Assembly: GCA_964555685.1 (NCBI GenBank)
Contig: CAZKTO010000040.1
Coordinates: 1-26,477, forward strand
Source of the DNA: CAZKTO01 sp964555685
GTDB taxonomy: Bacteria; Chloroflexota; Dehalococcoidia; SHYB01
DNA: 26,477 bases
Direction of reading: 5' to 3'
Program-made: the position numbers and the translations under genes
The notes under the pieces: model-generated
Seen by the model: only the letters and a program-made list of their open reading frames with translations
Database searches by the model: none
Told to the model about the DNA's origin: nothing
Shown here: positions 14,670 through 21,606 of the stretch, piece after piece
How the letters are laid out: every line of letters starts with the position of its first letter
How positions within the stretch are numbered: position 1 is the stretch's first letter

Positions 14670-15444
14670 CGAGCCCTCCTTGCGCCAGCAGGCCCTGGAC
14701 CCGCTCCACCAGGTCCAGGAAGGCCGGCGATCGCTCCAGGCGTGCGCCGCGCGGGCGCGGCAGATCGATGGGGACGGCGCCGCAGACTCGGCCCGGCTGG
14801 CCCGTCATGACTACCACCCGGTCCGAGAGGAGCACCGCCTCGGCCACGCTGTGGGTGATCATCACCACCGTCTTGCGGGCGGCCTCCCAGATGCGCAGAA
14901 GCTCGTAGCGCATGGCTGAGCGGGTGATCTCGTCCAGGGAGCCCAGGGGCTCGTCCATCAGGAGCAGCGCCGGATCGAAGACGAGGGCTCGGGCCAGGGC
15001 CACGCGCTGCTTCATCCCCCCGGAGAGCTGGTGCGGATAGTAGCCGGCGAAGGCGCCCAGGCCCACCATCTGGACCATCTCCTCGGCCCGGCGGCCGCCG
15101 CCGTTCTCTGTTTGCCGGTTGACCTGGAGCGGCAGCGCCACGTTGGCGACCACGGAGCGCCAGGGCAGCAGCGACGGGTCCTGGAAGACGAACCCGATCT
15201 CCTTGTGGCGCTGCGCCTCTCGCGGGTCGCGGCCGGCGATGGTCACCTGGCCGGTCGTCGGCTCCAGGAGCCCGCCGATGATGCGGAGCAGGGTGGTCTT
15301 GCCGCAGCCGCTGGGGCCGATGACCGAGACGAACGCGCCCTTGGCCACGGCCAGGTCGGTGCGGGCCAGGGCCGCGACCTGGCGGCCCCGCCGCTCGAAG
15401 GCCTTGGAGACTCCCGTGAGAAGGATCTGTTGCGGTGGCGGCAT
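14650..15444 (-). CDS. ABC transporter ATP-binding protein, SsuB/TauB type
   Basis: A 264-residue ATPase that powers the adjacent permease. Motifs in order: Walker A GPSGCGKTT (43-51), Q-loop Gln88 in VFQDPSLLPW, signature LSGGMKQR (140-147), Walker B ALLLMDEP (159-166), H-loop His198 in MITHSVAEA. The LPW after the Q-loop and the length are typical of the nitrate/sulfonate/taurine subgroup. The open frame extends to 15516, but that would overlap the divergent gene at 15509, and a minus-strand -10 box lies at 15476-15484. I therefore use the ATG at 15444, although its ribosome site is weak. It is the first gene of the importer unit. Confidence 0.9.
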   Translation of the reverse strand: MPPPQQILLTGVSKAFERRGRQVAALARTDLAVAKGAFVSVIGPSGCGKTTLLRIIGGLLEPTTGQVTIAGRDPREAQRHKEIGFVFQDPSLLPWRSVVANVALPLQVNRQTENGGGRRAEEMVQMVGLGAFAGYYPHQLSGGMKQRVALARALVFDPALLLMDEPLGSLDEITRSAMRYELLRIWEAARKTVVMITHSVAEAVLLSDRVVVMTGQPGRVCGAVPIDLPRPRGARLERSPAFLDLVERVQGLLAQGGLVGAASA

Positions 15445-15475
15445 CGGGCGGGCCCCGGGGAAAGGCGTTCGGCGT

Positions 15476-15484
15476 ATTCTAGCA
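15476..15484 (-). promoter_or_regulatory. extended -10 promoter for the ABC importer operon
   Basis: On the minus strand TGCTAGAAT (15484 to 15476) is an extended -10. The start is predicted near 15469, about 25 nt before the ATG at 15444. No -35 box is clear. It is back to back with the promoter of the plus-strand gene at 15509. Confidence 0.45.
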
Positions 15485-15493
15485 CGGCCCGCA

Positions 15494-15502
15494 TGATAGA
15501 CT
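15494..15502 (+). promoter_or_regulatory. extended -10 promoter abutting the start codon at 15509
   Basis: TGATAGACT ends 6 nt before the ATG. With usual spacing the transcript would begin at the A of the ATG, making it leaderless; no ribosome site is present upstream. Confidence 0.45.
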
Positions 15503-15508
15503 CGGCCC

Positions 15509-15934
15509 ATGCGCATCCAGTACGCCGTCGTCTGCCACGACTTTCAGGACGGGGAGTGGGACGGCGTGACGAACCTGTGGGGCGTGCGGCACAAGCTCTT
15601 CGCGACCTACGCCGCGCCCAAGCTGGGGCAGCCCGAGCCGGGCCCCGGCCAGCGCAAGGCCGCCGTGCCGCTGAAGCTCGTCGTCAGTCTCATCGATGGG
15701 GCGCCGGGCCCGCACCACATCTGGGCGACGGTGCGTGGCCCCGGTCAGCCGGCCCCCAAGGCCATCCCGCCGCTCAATATCGTCTGGGACGACTGGTCTC
15801 CTACCTTCTTCGCCATCATCGACGTCTACCTCGAGCTCTTCGAGAACGGCGTCTACGAGTTCGGTATCCTCGTGGACGGCCAGCCCTTGGGGTCGGTACC
15901 GCTGCCGGTCGAGCTTGTCCCCGCGCCCTCGTGA
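15509..15934 (+). CDS. DUF6941-like hypothetical protein
   Basis: A 141-residue cytoplasmic protein of unknown function. The start MRIQYAVVCHDF, the central LKLVVSLIDG and the end GVYEFGILVDGQPLGSVPLP resemble the beta-sandwich layout of DUF6941 proteins (a short start with ..YA..C, then repeated strands ending in ..Y.F.I..DG); this assignment is by eye and tentative. No Shine-Dalgarno is seen, and an extended -10 lies directly before the ATG. It shares a divergent promoter region with the ABC importer. A second small gene follows 66 bp later. Confidence 0.7.
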   Translation: MRIQYAVVCHDFQDGEWDGVTNLWGVRHKLFATYAAPKLGQPEPGPGQRKAAVPLKLVVSLIDGAPGPHHIWATVRGPGQPAPKAIPPLNIVWDDWSPTFFAIIDVYLELFENGVYEFGILVDGQPLGSVPLPVELVPAPS

Positions 15935-15985
15935 CATCGGACCCACGGGGCGCCGCAGCCCCTTCCGTCTCGGCGCGCCGGCGCG

Positions 15986-15991
15986 TAGACT
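15986..15991 (+). promoter_or_regulatory. -10-like hexamer before the start at 16001
   Basis: TAGACT, the same hexamer as before 15509, ends 9 nt before the ATG at 16001, again without a ribosome site, so the transcript would have little or no leader. Confidence 0.3.
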
Positions 15992-16000
15992 GAGCGGGCC

Positions 16001-16264
16001 ATGGACGACGCCGAGTTCACGCGACGGCTCAAGGAGAAGATCGAGGCGGCCGCCGGCACGGCCATCGAGCTGGAGATCGACCGTGCGGACAAACGCCGCC
16101 TCTCGATCGAGCTGGCCGCCGCGCCGCCCAAGGTCGTCTTTGGCTCGGACGCCCTCAGCGATGCGGGCGTCGCCCGGATGTTCAGCCAGTACGCCATCCT
16201 GTCGCTCAAGGAGCGGCGCGAGATTCCGCAGCAGGAGTTCCTCCTCTACCTGCGCCGGAACTGA
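16001..16264 (+). CDS. small hypothetical protein
   Basis: I do not recognise the family. The 87-residue protein has an N-terminal charged helix (DDAEFTRRLKEKIEAAAG), a beta-like pair with RRLSIELAAAPPKVVFG, and a helical C-terminus ending in LLYLRRN. No signal peptide, membrane segment or cysteine is present. Codon use matches its neighbours. It may be co-expressed with the DUF6941-like gene 66 bp upstream, although a TAGACT box directly before the ATG suggests its own start. Confidence 0.65.
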   Translation: MDDAEFTRRLKEKIEAAAGTAIELEIDRADKRRLSIELAAAPPKVVFGSDALSDAGVARMFSQYAILSLKERREIPQQEFLLYLRRN

Positions 16265-16312
16265 CCCAGTCATTGCGAGGAGTCCATCCCGAAATGCGGG
16301 TCATCAGATTAC

Positions 16313-16442
16313 AGAGCCGAGCATTGATTGCTAAACTTCGTCTTCGCTCATGCCACTCGGGCCCTAACCCCCTGGCCCCCTTCCCTAAAGAGGAAGGGGG
16401 TATCGTCCCTCTCCTCGCAGGAGAGGGACAGGAGGGAGAGGG
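16313..16442. repeat. dispersed repeat family A, copy with AGAGCCGAGCATTGA flank
   Basis: CCCTAACCCCCTGGCCCCCT and the following stem-loops to GGAGGGAGAGG (16361-16442) match 21484-21568, 24495-24578 and the complement of 9763-9847. The left flank AGAGCCGAGCATTGA..CTAAAC (16313-16336) also recurs at about 21439-21461. It fills much of the 345-bp gap 16265-16609. Confidence 0.75.
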
Positions 16443-16482
16443 CCGCATGGCTCGTGCCGCAATCGCGATTATTGAGGCACCC

Positions 16483-16521
16483 AGAAGCCCCGCCCGCCGC
16501 AGGCGGGCTGCGGGGTGCTTC
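16483..16521. repeat. palindrome (cruciform-like) upstream of the binding-protein gene
   Basis: GCCCGCC (16492-16498) and GGCGGGC (16502-16508) form a stem with a 3-nt loop, extended by GAAGC..CCCG and CGGGG..GCTTC arms. After it come ACTCAGGGCAGGCTCT and another GAGAGG hairpin, as in the other repeat zones. Confidence 0.55.
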
Positions 16522-16609
16522 ACTCAGGGCAGGCTCTAGCCCTCTCCCTCCAGGGGAGAGGGGATTGCGGGATGAGTTCATACAACGATGCTGACCGAGG
16601 AGCGGTTGC

Positions 16610-17578
16610 ATGGCTGAGCCCTGGTCAGCGCGGATCATTGACGGCGCGCGGCGCGAGGGAGCCCTCGTCTGGCTGAGCGCCTGGCAGGAGCGCGAGACGG
16701 CCAAGGCGCGCGAGGCCTTCATGGGGCGCTTCCCGTTCGTGGAGGTGCAGGCGCGGCGCGTCTCCCACCCCTTCGATCTCATCGAACGCGAGCGCACCGC
16801 CGCCAGGGCATCGATCGATACGGCCGGGCCCATCACGGGGACCCTCGTGGCGCAGATGGCCCAGCGAGGCCGCTTCCTCGCGTACCGCTCCCCGTTCGTG
16901 GCCGATCTGGCGCCAATCTTCTCCGACCCGAGCGGCTACTGGTACTCGACCCACAGCATGGGCATGAGCATCGCCTACAACCGGGACCTGGTCCCGCCGG
17001 AGCAGGTCCCCAAGGGCTACAACGACCTGCTCCATGCGCGCTGGAAGGGGCGCGTCCTCATGGAGGACATCCGGAAGTGGGGGACCTCCGCCGAGTGGGC
17101 CCTGGGCGTCTACCGGCGCATGGGCGAGGGCTGGTTCCAGCGCCTGGCGGACCAGGATGTCCAGTGGTACGGCGAGGGGGCCGTCACCGGCGCGCTCGAC
17201 ATGCTGGCGGCGGGCAAGTGTCCCCTAGCGCCGTGGTCCGTCGATTACATGGTGCAGCTCCGGATCGATCAGGGGGAGCCGCTGGGCTGGACGAACCCGG
17301 AGCGGCTGGGGCGCGTGCCGGCCAGCGTGATCCTGGCGACGGCGCCGCACCCGAACGCCGCGCGCCTCTTCGCCGACTGGCTGATGTCGGAGGAGGGGCA
17401 GACGCTCATCGGGCGCGAGAATCTGGGCTTTCCGGCGCGTCCGGGCGTGCCGTGCGCCATGGCGAAGCGCTACCCGCCGGGCGTGCAGTTCGCCATCAAT
17501 AGCCCGGCCGAGGTGGCGCGCCAGAAGAAGATGCTGGTGGAGATGTACGAGCGCGTCTTCTTCGGCGGGAGGGGGTGA
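16610..17578 (+). CDS. extracellular solute-binding protein-like (Fe3+/AfuA type), no signal peptide
   Basis: A 322-residue protein resembling the iron(III)/thiamine/putrescine-type binding proteins (COG1840). EGALVWLSAWQERETAKARE is the usual first strand and helix, GMSIAYNRDLVPPEQVPKGY with DLLHARWKGRVLMED is the hinge region, and HPNAARLFADWLMSEEGQTL with GRENLGFPARPG is the C-terminal lobe. These proteins are normally exported, but this one starts directly at the mature region: GAGGAG lies 8 nt before the ATG and a TGA is in frame 15 nt upstream, so no signal sequence can be added. No permease or ATPase is adjacent. It may act in the cytoplasm, or have lost its signal through rearrangement next to the repeat zone. 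The ligand is unknown. Confidence 0.78.
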   Translation: MAEPWSARIIDGARREGALVWLSAWQERETAKAREAFMGRFPFVEVQARRVSHPFDLIERERTAARASIDTAGPITGTLVAQMAQRGRFLAYRSPFVADLAPIFSDPSGYWYSTHSMGMSIAYNRDLVPPEQVPKGYNDLLHARWKGRVLMEDIRKWGTSAEWALGVYRRMGEGWFQRLADQDVQWYGEGAVTGALDMLAAGKCPLAPWSVDYMVQLRIDQGEPLGWTNPERLGRVPASVILATAPHPNAARLFADWLMSEEGQTLIGRENLGFPARPGVPCAMAKRYPPGVQFAINSPAEVARQKKMLVEMYERVFFGGRG

Positions 17579-17591
17579 CGCCCGGACTTCC

Positions 17592-18722
17592 CTAGTCCAG
17601 CCTGAACACCCGCACCGCGTTCTCCACCAGGATCTTGCGCCGCTCGTCCTCCGGCACGTCCCCCAGGGAGTTCTCAATGTACCGCCGCGAGTTGGGGTAG
17701 GTGCAGGTGGGGTGCGGGAAGTCCGACTCCCACAGGATGTTCTCCACGCCGATGAAGTGCCGCATGGCGATGCCGGCCTTCTCGAACCAGAAGTTGACGT
17801 AACACTGGCGATGAAAGTAGTCGCTGGGCTTCATCGTCATAAAGGCCTCGCGCCAGAGCCGCTGCTGCCCGTACTGGTGGTCGGCCACCTCAAGCAGGTA
17901 CGGGACCCAGCCGAGGCCGCTCTCGACGGAGATGAAGCGCAGGCGGGGGAAGCGCTCCAGGATGCCCGACATGAGGAGATCGGCCATCACCTGCGTGTTG
18001 GTGGCGATGGTCTGGGTGGAGGAGATGGCGAGGCGCTGCATGCCGGAGTACTTGGGGAAGAGCTGGCCCATCAGGCTGCCCTTGCCGCTGCCGATGTGGA
18101 GCTCGACGGGCAGGTCCGCCTCCTGCACGGCGCTCCAGAGGGGGTCCCACGCCGGGTCGGCCAGGTGCGGCATGCCGAACGTCTGCGGATGGGAGGGCAT
18201 GACGAGGGCCTTGTGCCCCTTGCCCACCGCGCGGTGGAACTCGGCGACGGCCATCTCGGCATCCCACATGGGGACGATGGCCTGGACGACGAATCGGGGG
18301 CTGAAGCCGTGCCACTCCTCGGCCAGGTAGTCGTTGTAGGCGCGGACGCAGGCGAGGCGCAGGCCGGCGTCGCGGATGCCGTAGAGCATGGCGCCGGCGA
18401 AGCCGATGCCGTTGGGGAAGAGGGTGTGAACGTCCACGCCGTCCTGGTCCATGGCCTTGATGCGCTCGGCGGGGACGTAGGTGATGGTGGGGATCTCCTC
18501 CCAGGTCTTGCACGGCACCGTGCGGTCCGCCGTGGCGCCGACGGCCGCGACGCCGATGGGCCGGCGCTCCGTGCCGATGACCCAGGCTGCTATGCCGTCC
18601 TCTCCGGGCTGGACCCGCGGCGCCTGGTCGCGGTACGCGGCGGGGAGCCAGCGCTGGAAGAACTCCTTGTCCTCCATGACGTGGTCGTCGGTGGAGATGA
18701 CCTGGCAGCGGCGGTAGTCCAT
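17592..18722 (-). CDS. amidohydrolase family 2 protein (paralogue 2)
   Basis: A 376-residue cytoplasmic TIM-barrel amidohydrolase-2 enzyme. Sites seen: D12-D13-H14 in ISTDDHVMED (Asp in place of the usual x), His209 in VELHIGSG, Glu267 in ISVESGLGWVPYLLE, and Asp334 in WESDFPHPTCTYPNS. The substrate, probably a carboxylated ring or lactone by family analogy, is unknown. The frame stays open upstream to beyond 20000, but that part is the shadow of the divergent paralogue. The start is the ATG at 18722 with AGGAGG 6 nt upstream and a near-consensus promoter at 18774-18802. It converges on the binding-protein gene, with stops only 13 bp apart, and is divergent from paralogue 3. Confidence 0.88.
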   Translation of the reverse strand: MDYRRCQVISTDDHVMEDKEFFQRWLPAAYRDQAPRVQPGEDGIAAWVIGTERRPIGVAAVGATADRTVPCKTWEEIPTITYVPAERIKAMDQDGVDVHTLFPNGIGFAGAMLYGIRDAGLRLACVRAYNDYLAEEWHGFSPRFVVQAIVPMWDAEMAVAEFHRAVGKGHKALVMPSHPQTFGMPHLADPAWDPLWSAVQEADLPVELHIGSGKGSLMGQLFPKYSGMQRLAISSTQTIATNTQVMADLLMSGILERFPRLRFISVESGLGWVPYLLEVADHQYGQQRLWREAFMTMKPSDYFHRQCYVNFWFEKAGIAMRHFIGVENILWESDFPHPTCTYPNSRRYIENSLGDVPEDERRKILVENAVRVFRLD

Positions 18723-18773
18723 CGTCCCCTCCTGCGGCCGCGCGTCGCGCGGGCGTCCGGGCCTTTCGGCGCG

Positions 18774-18802
18774 ATGATAGTCGCGGCGTCGAGAGGCGTC
18801 AA
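18774..18802 (-). promoter_or_regulatory. sigma70-type promoter for amidohydrolase paralogue 2
   Basis: TTGACG (18797-18802) and TATCAT (18774-18779) on the minus strand are exactly 17 bp apart. The start is predicted near 18767, about 45 nt before the ATG. Confidence 0.6.
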
Positions 18803-18847
18803 TCGCCGGGGCCCCGTTCCCCGCGCCTTCCGGCGTGCAGGGGTCTG

Positions 18848-18856
18848 TGCTACCAT
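18848..18856 (+). promoter_or_regulatory. extended -10 promoter for amidohydrolase paralogue 3
   Basis: TGCTACCAT is an extended -10 without a clear -35. It leaves about 22 nt of leader containing the GGGAGGTG ribosome site (18871-18878). Divergent from the promoter at 18774-18802. Confidence 0.4.
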
Positions 18857-18884
18857 GCGCCCACAACAATGGGAGGTGCGTTCG

Positions 18885-20045
18885 ATGGCGCGACTCACCG
18901 TATTCGATTGCGATGGGCACGTGGCGGAGCCCCTGGACCTGTGGGACCGCTACGTGGGGCCCAAGCACCGGAAGCAGGCCTACCACGCCATGTCGATCCG
19001 GCGCGTGCCGGGCGGAGGCTCCGGCTTCTACATGGATGGCAGGCTCATGCAGCAGGGCGTGCAGGCCGTGACCTTCGCCGGGAAGGACCCGGGCGTCTTC
19101 CAAAAGAACTACTGGGAGGAGGGCGAGCCGGCGGCCCTGGACGCGAGGCTCCGGATCAGGGCCATGGACTCGGAGGGGATCGCCATGTCCGTCCTCTACC
19201 CGAGCTTCGGCGGGATCATCGGCGGGGTGAAGGACCGGACGATGGCGGGGGTGCTCTCGCGGGCGTACAACGACTGGGTGACGGACTGGAGCCGGGAGGC
19301 GAGCGCCAGGCGGGTCTACGGCGTGGCCATCGTCCCGGTCCAGTTCGTGGACCTGGCGGTGAAGGAGCTGCGGCGCGCCGTTAAGGACCTGGGCATTCGG
19401 GCGGTGATGGTGCGGCCCAACGCCTATGACGGCAAGCACCTGGACCACCCGGACTTCGATCCCTTGTGGCGGGAGGCCCAGGACCTGGACGTGGCCGTCG
19501 GCTTTCACCCGTTCCCGTTCACGGACGTGGAGGGCGTGAACACGTTCGTGGGCGAGCTGGAGCGGGCGCCAGGGACGCTCAGCGTGATGGGCGACATGGC
19601 CGGCCTGCCCATGGACAACATGCTGACGATGATGCGCCTGATGTTCGGCGGCGTTTTCGATAAGTTCCCGAGGCTGCGGTCCGCCTTCCTGGAGTCCAAC
19701 GGGAGCTGGGCCGCCATGTGGACGGACCGGATGGACAAGCGGTTCAAGCGGAGCGCGCGCGTCGCCTCGCCCATCAAGACGAGCCCGTCCGAGATCATCG
19801 CCCGGCAGTGCTTCATCGCGCTGGACGGCGACGAGAGGGCGCTGCCCTACGTGGCCGGGCTCATCGGCGAGGACGTGATCATCTGGGCGTCGGACTTTCC
19901 GCACTTCGATGGCAAGTTCCCGGGCGCGGCCCGCGAGGCCATCGAGTGTTCGGAGCCGCTGGGCGAGCGCATCCAGCGCAAGTTCCTGGGCGAGAACGCG
20001 TCGCGCCTGTACAAGATCAAGGCGCCGCGCTCCTCGAAGAACTGA
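18885..20045 (+). CDS. amidohydrolase family 2 protein (paralogue 3)
   Basis: A 386-residue cytoplasmic amidohydrolase-2 enzyme. Sites seen: D10-G-H12 in FDCDGHVAEPLDLWDRYV, His208 in VGFHPFPF, ESNGSW (likely Glu ligand or base), and WASDFPHFDGKFPG near residue 330. The N-terminal EPLDLWDRYV is close to EPGDLWARYI of paralogue 1, so these two are nearer to each other than to paralogue 2. I placed the start at the ATG at 18885: GGGAGGTG lies 7 nt before it and the domain begins at once; the longer open frame upstream is the antisense of paralogue 2. Substrate unknown. A 24-bp perfect hairpin follows 30 bp after the stop. Confidence 0.88.
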   Translation: MARLTVFDCDGHVAEPLDLWDRYVGPKHRKQAYHAMSIRRVPGGGSGFYMDGRLMQQGVQAVTFAGKDPGVFQKNYWEEGEPAALDARLRIRAMDSEGIAMSVLYPSFGGIIGGVKDRTMAGVLSRAYNDWVTDWSREASARRVYGVAIVPVQFVDLAVKELRRAVKDLGIRAVMVRPNAYDGKHLDHPDFDPLWREAQDLDVAVGFHPFPFTDVEGVNTFVGELERAPGTLSVMGDMAGLPMDNMLTMMRLMFGGVFDKFPRLRSAFLESNGSWAAMWTDRMDKRFKRSARVASPIKTSPSEIIARQCFIALDGDERALPYVAGLIGEDVIIWASDFPHFDGKFPGAAREAIECSEPLGERIQRKFLGENASRLYKIKAPRSSKN

Positions 20046-20074
20046 GGCGGCGCGTCCAGGCTGTTCGCGTTCTA

Positions 20075-20125
20075 CCCTCACCCCCTGCCCCCTCTCCGAT
20101 CCGGAGAGGGGGCAGGGGGTGAGGG
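20075..20125. repeat. 24-bp perfect stem-loop repeat between convergent genes
   Basis: Arms 20075-20098 and 20102-20125 are perfectly complementary, with a 3-nt loop. The style (CCCTCACCCCCTGCCCC..) is that of the other dispersed hairpins. It sits between the convergent amidohydrolase and LLM genes and could stop transcription from both sides, but it has no T tract. Confidence 0.75.
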
Positions 20126-20150
20126 CGGTCCGCGGGCGGGCGGCGGTCCA

Positions 20151-20184
20151 CGAAAAGAGAGGCCCGCGCCATTTGGCGCGGGCC
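20151..20184 (-). terminator. intrinsic terminator of the LLM gene
   Basis: GGCCCGCGCC (20161-20170) and GGCGCGGGCC (20175-20184) form a perfect 10-bp stem with a 4-nt loop, followed on the minus strand by TCTCTTTTCG. It starts 27 bp past the stop at 20212. The clearest rho-independent terminator in the window. Confidence 0.8.
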
Positions 20185-20211
20185 CTGCTTGTTCGAAAGC
20201 GTGGGACGGCG

Positions 20212-21330
20212 CTACTTGACGGCGGCCGCCGCCCTCTTCCGGGAAGCGGGCTTCTTCTCCTGGAAGTGGGGCAGGACCTCGTCGGACCAGAGCTTCATGG
20301 CCTCCATGACCATGGTGTGAGGCATGCCGCCCACCTGGAACTGGCACATGAGCCGGTTGACGCCCGCCTCCTCGTACTCCTTGATTGACTCGATGACGTC
20401 ATCGGGGGCGCCGCAGATGACCATCTTCTCGCCCTCGATGTAGTCCCACCTGGGGTTCTCCCACCAAGCGTCGAGTCCGGCGGGGACGAGCTTGGCGCGC
20501 TCCTCGGGCGTCTTGGGCGAGAAGAACTCGATGAGCTTGGCGAAGTACCAGAGCTCGTAGTCCTTCATCTCCTCGACGGCCTGCTGCTTGGTCTTGGCGA
20601 CGTAGACGGGCACCAGGCAGTTGACCTGGAGCGGGCCGAGCTTCTTATCGTTGCCGGACTCCTTCCATCCCTTGTAGGCCGTGGGGAGCTGGGCGGCCAG
20701 CTTGTCCAGGGGCTGGACGGCCGTGGTGGGCATGATGTGGAAGCCGCTGCGGGGGTACATGTCGTAGGAGTCGGGGCTGCCGCACGCGGCGAAGATGCGC
20801 GGGAAGGGTTTCTGGACGGGCTTGGGCACCACGCGGATGGGCTCGGGGAACTTGTAGAACTTGCCATCGTAGGTGAAGACCTCTTCCGTCCAGCACTTCT
20901 TGATGATGTCGAGGCACTCGAAGAAGAGCTCGCGGTTGGCGTCCTTGGTGGGGCCCTGGGCATGCGGCACGCCGAAGGTGGTGAACTCCGTCTGGTAGGC
21001 GCCGCGGCCGATGCCAAAATCGTACCGGCCGTCCGTCAGAATATCGAGGGCGGCCACGCGCTCGGCGGTGCGGATGGGATGCTCGATGGGCAGGAGCTGG
21101 ACGCCCGTGCCCATGCGCATCGTCCGGGTGCGCTGGGATGCGGCGGCGAAGAAGATCTCCGGGCAGGAGGAGTGGGAGTAGCCGGGATTGAAGTGGTGCT
21201 CGACGGCGTAGACGGAGTCGAAGCCCCATCGCTCGGCGTACTCGATCTGGGTGAGGGCGTTGTGCCAGATATCGCGCTCGGTGTACCCGGCATCGCCGAC
21301 CTCAAGCTCGAAGAAGAGTCCAAACTTCAC
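20212..21330 (-). CDS. LLM class flavin-dependent oxidoreductase (luciferase-like)
   Basis: A 372-residue TIM-barrel enzyme of the bacterial luciferase-like superfamily, using FMN or F420 to oxidise or reduce small organic substrates in the cytoplasm. Family patterns: MKFGLFFELEVG at the start, WGFDSVYAVEHHFNPGYS, MRMGTGVQLLPIEHPIRTAE, and DFGIGRGAYQTEFTTFGV. The C-terminus is Lys/Ala-rich. The substrate and the flavin cannot be chosen by eye. The start is a GTG at 21330 with AGGAGGTGA just upstream; a -35/-10 pair lies at 21391-21419, and a good terminator follows, so it is a single-gene unit. It lies between the amidohydrolases and the molybdenum hydroxylase, which fits a catabolic neighbourhood. 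Confidence 0.92.
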   Translation of the reverse strand: MKFGLFFELEVGDAGYTERDIWHNALTQIEYAERWGFDSVYAVEHHFNPGYSHSSCPEIFFAAASQRTRTMRMGTGVQLLPIEHPIRTAERVAALDILTDGRYDFGIGRGAYQTEFTTFGVPHAQGPTKDANRELFFECLDIIKKCWTEEVFTYDGKFYKFPEPIRVVPKPVQKPFPRIFAACGSPDSYDMYPRSGFHIMPTTAVQPLDKLAAQLPTAYKGWKESGNDKKLGPLQVNCLVPVYVAKTKQQAVEEMKDYELWYFAKLIEFFSPKTPEERAKLVPAGLDAWWENPRWDYIEGEKMVICGAPDDVIESIKEYEEAGVNRLMCQFQVGGMPHTMVMEAMKLWSDEVLPHFQEKKPASRKRAAAAVK

Positions 21331-21390
21331 TCGTCACCTCCTGCGCTGGGGCCGCCGCCACTCGGTGGCGCCATGGCCTCCAAGGCGTCC

Positions 21391-21419
21391 ATTCAAACAT
21401 ACGCGGTGGTGCCCGTCAA
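21391..21419 (-). promoter_or_regulatory. possible promoter for the LLM gene
   Basis: TTGACG (21414-21419) and TTGAAT (21391-21396) on the minus strand are 17 bp apart. The -10 matches 4 of 6 consensus bases. The leader would be about 55 nt. Confidence 0.4.
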
Positions 21420-21468
21420 GCGGCGAGCGCGTCCTAGAGAGCCGAGCATTGAGATCTAAACCAGGGGT

Positions 21469-21604
21469 GCCGGGGGGGGGCCTCGGACCTAACCCCCTGG
21501 CCCCCTTCCCTAAAGAGGAAGGGGGTATCGTCCCTCTCCCTTCAGGAGAGGGACAGGAGGGAGAGGTCCAGAGCGCCAGGTCGTTTAGGAACTTATGCAT
21601 TTAT
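21469..21604. repeat. dispersed repeat family A, long copy (inverted relative to 9731-9864)
   Basis: It runs from the poly-G/CCTCGGACCTAAC block to TTAGGAACTTATGCATTTAT and is the near-identical inverted partner of 9731-9864. It starts 3 bp after the stop of the Mo-subunit gene and fills the gap up to the LLM promoter. Confidence 0.85.
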
Positions 21605-21606
21605 GG

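Noticed and set aside
18723..20081. Upstream extension of amidohydrolase 2 to an 829-codon frame
   Set aside because: The added part is the antisense of amidohydrolase 3; a ribosome site and promoter fix the start at 18722. The matching extension of amidohydrolase 3 (17712-18884) is rejected for the same reason.
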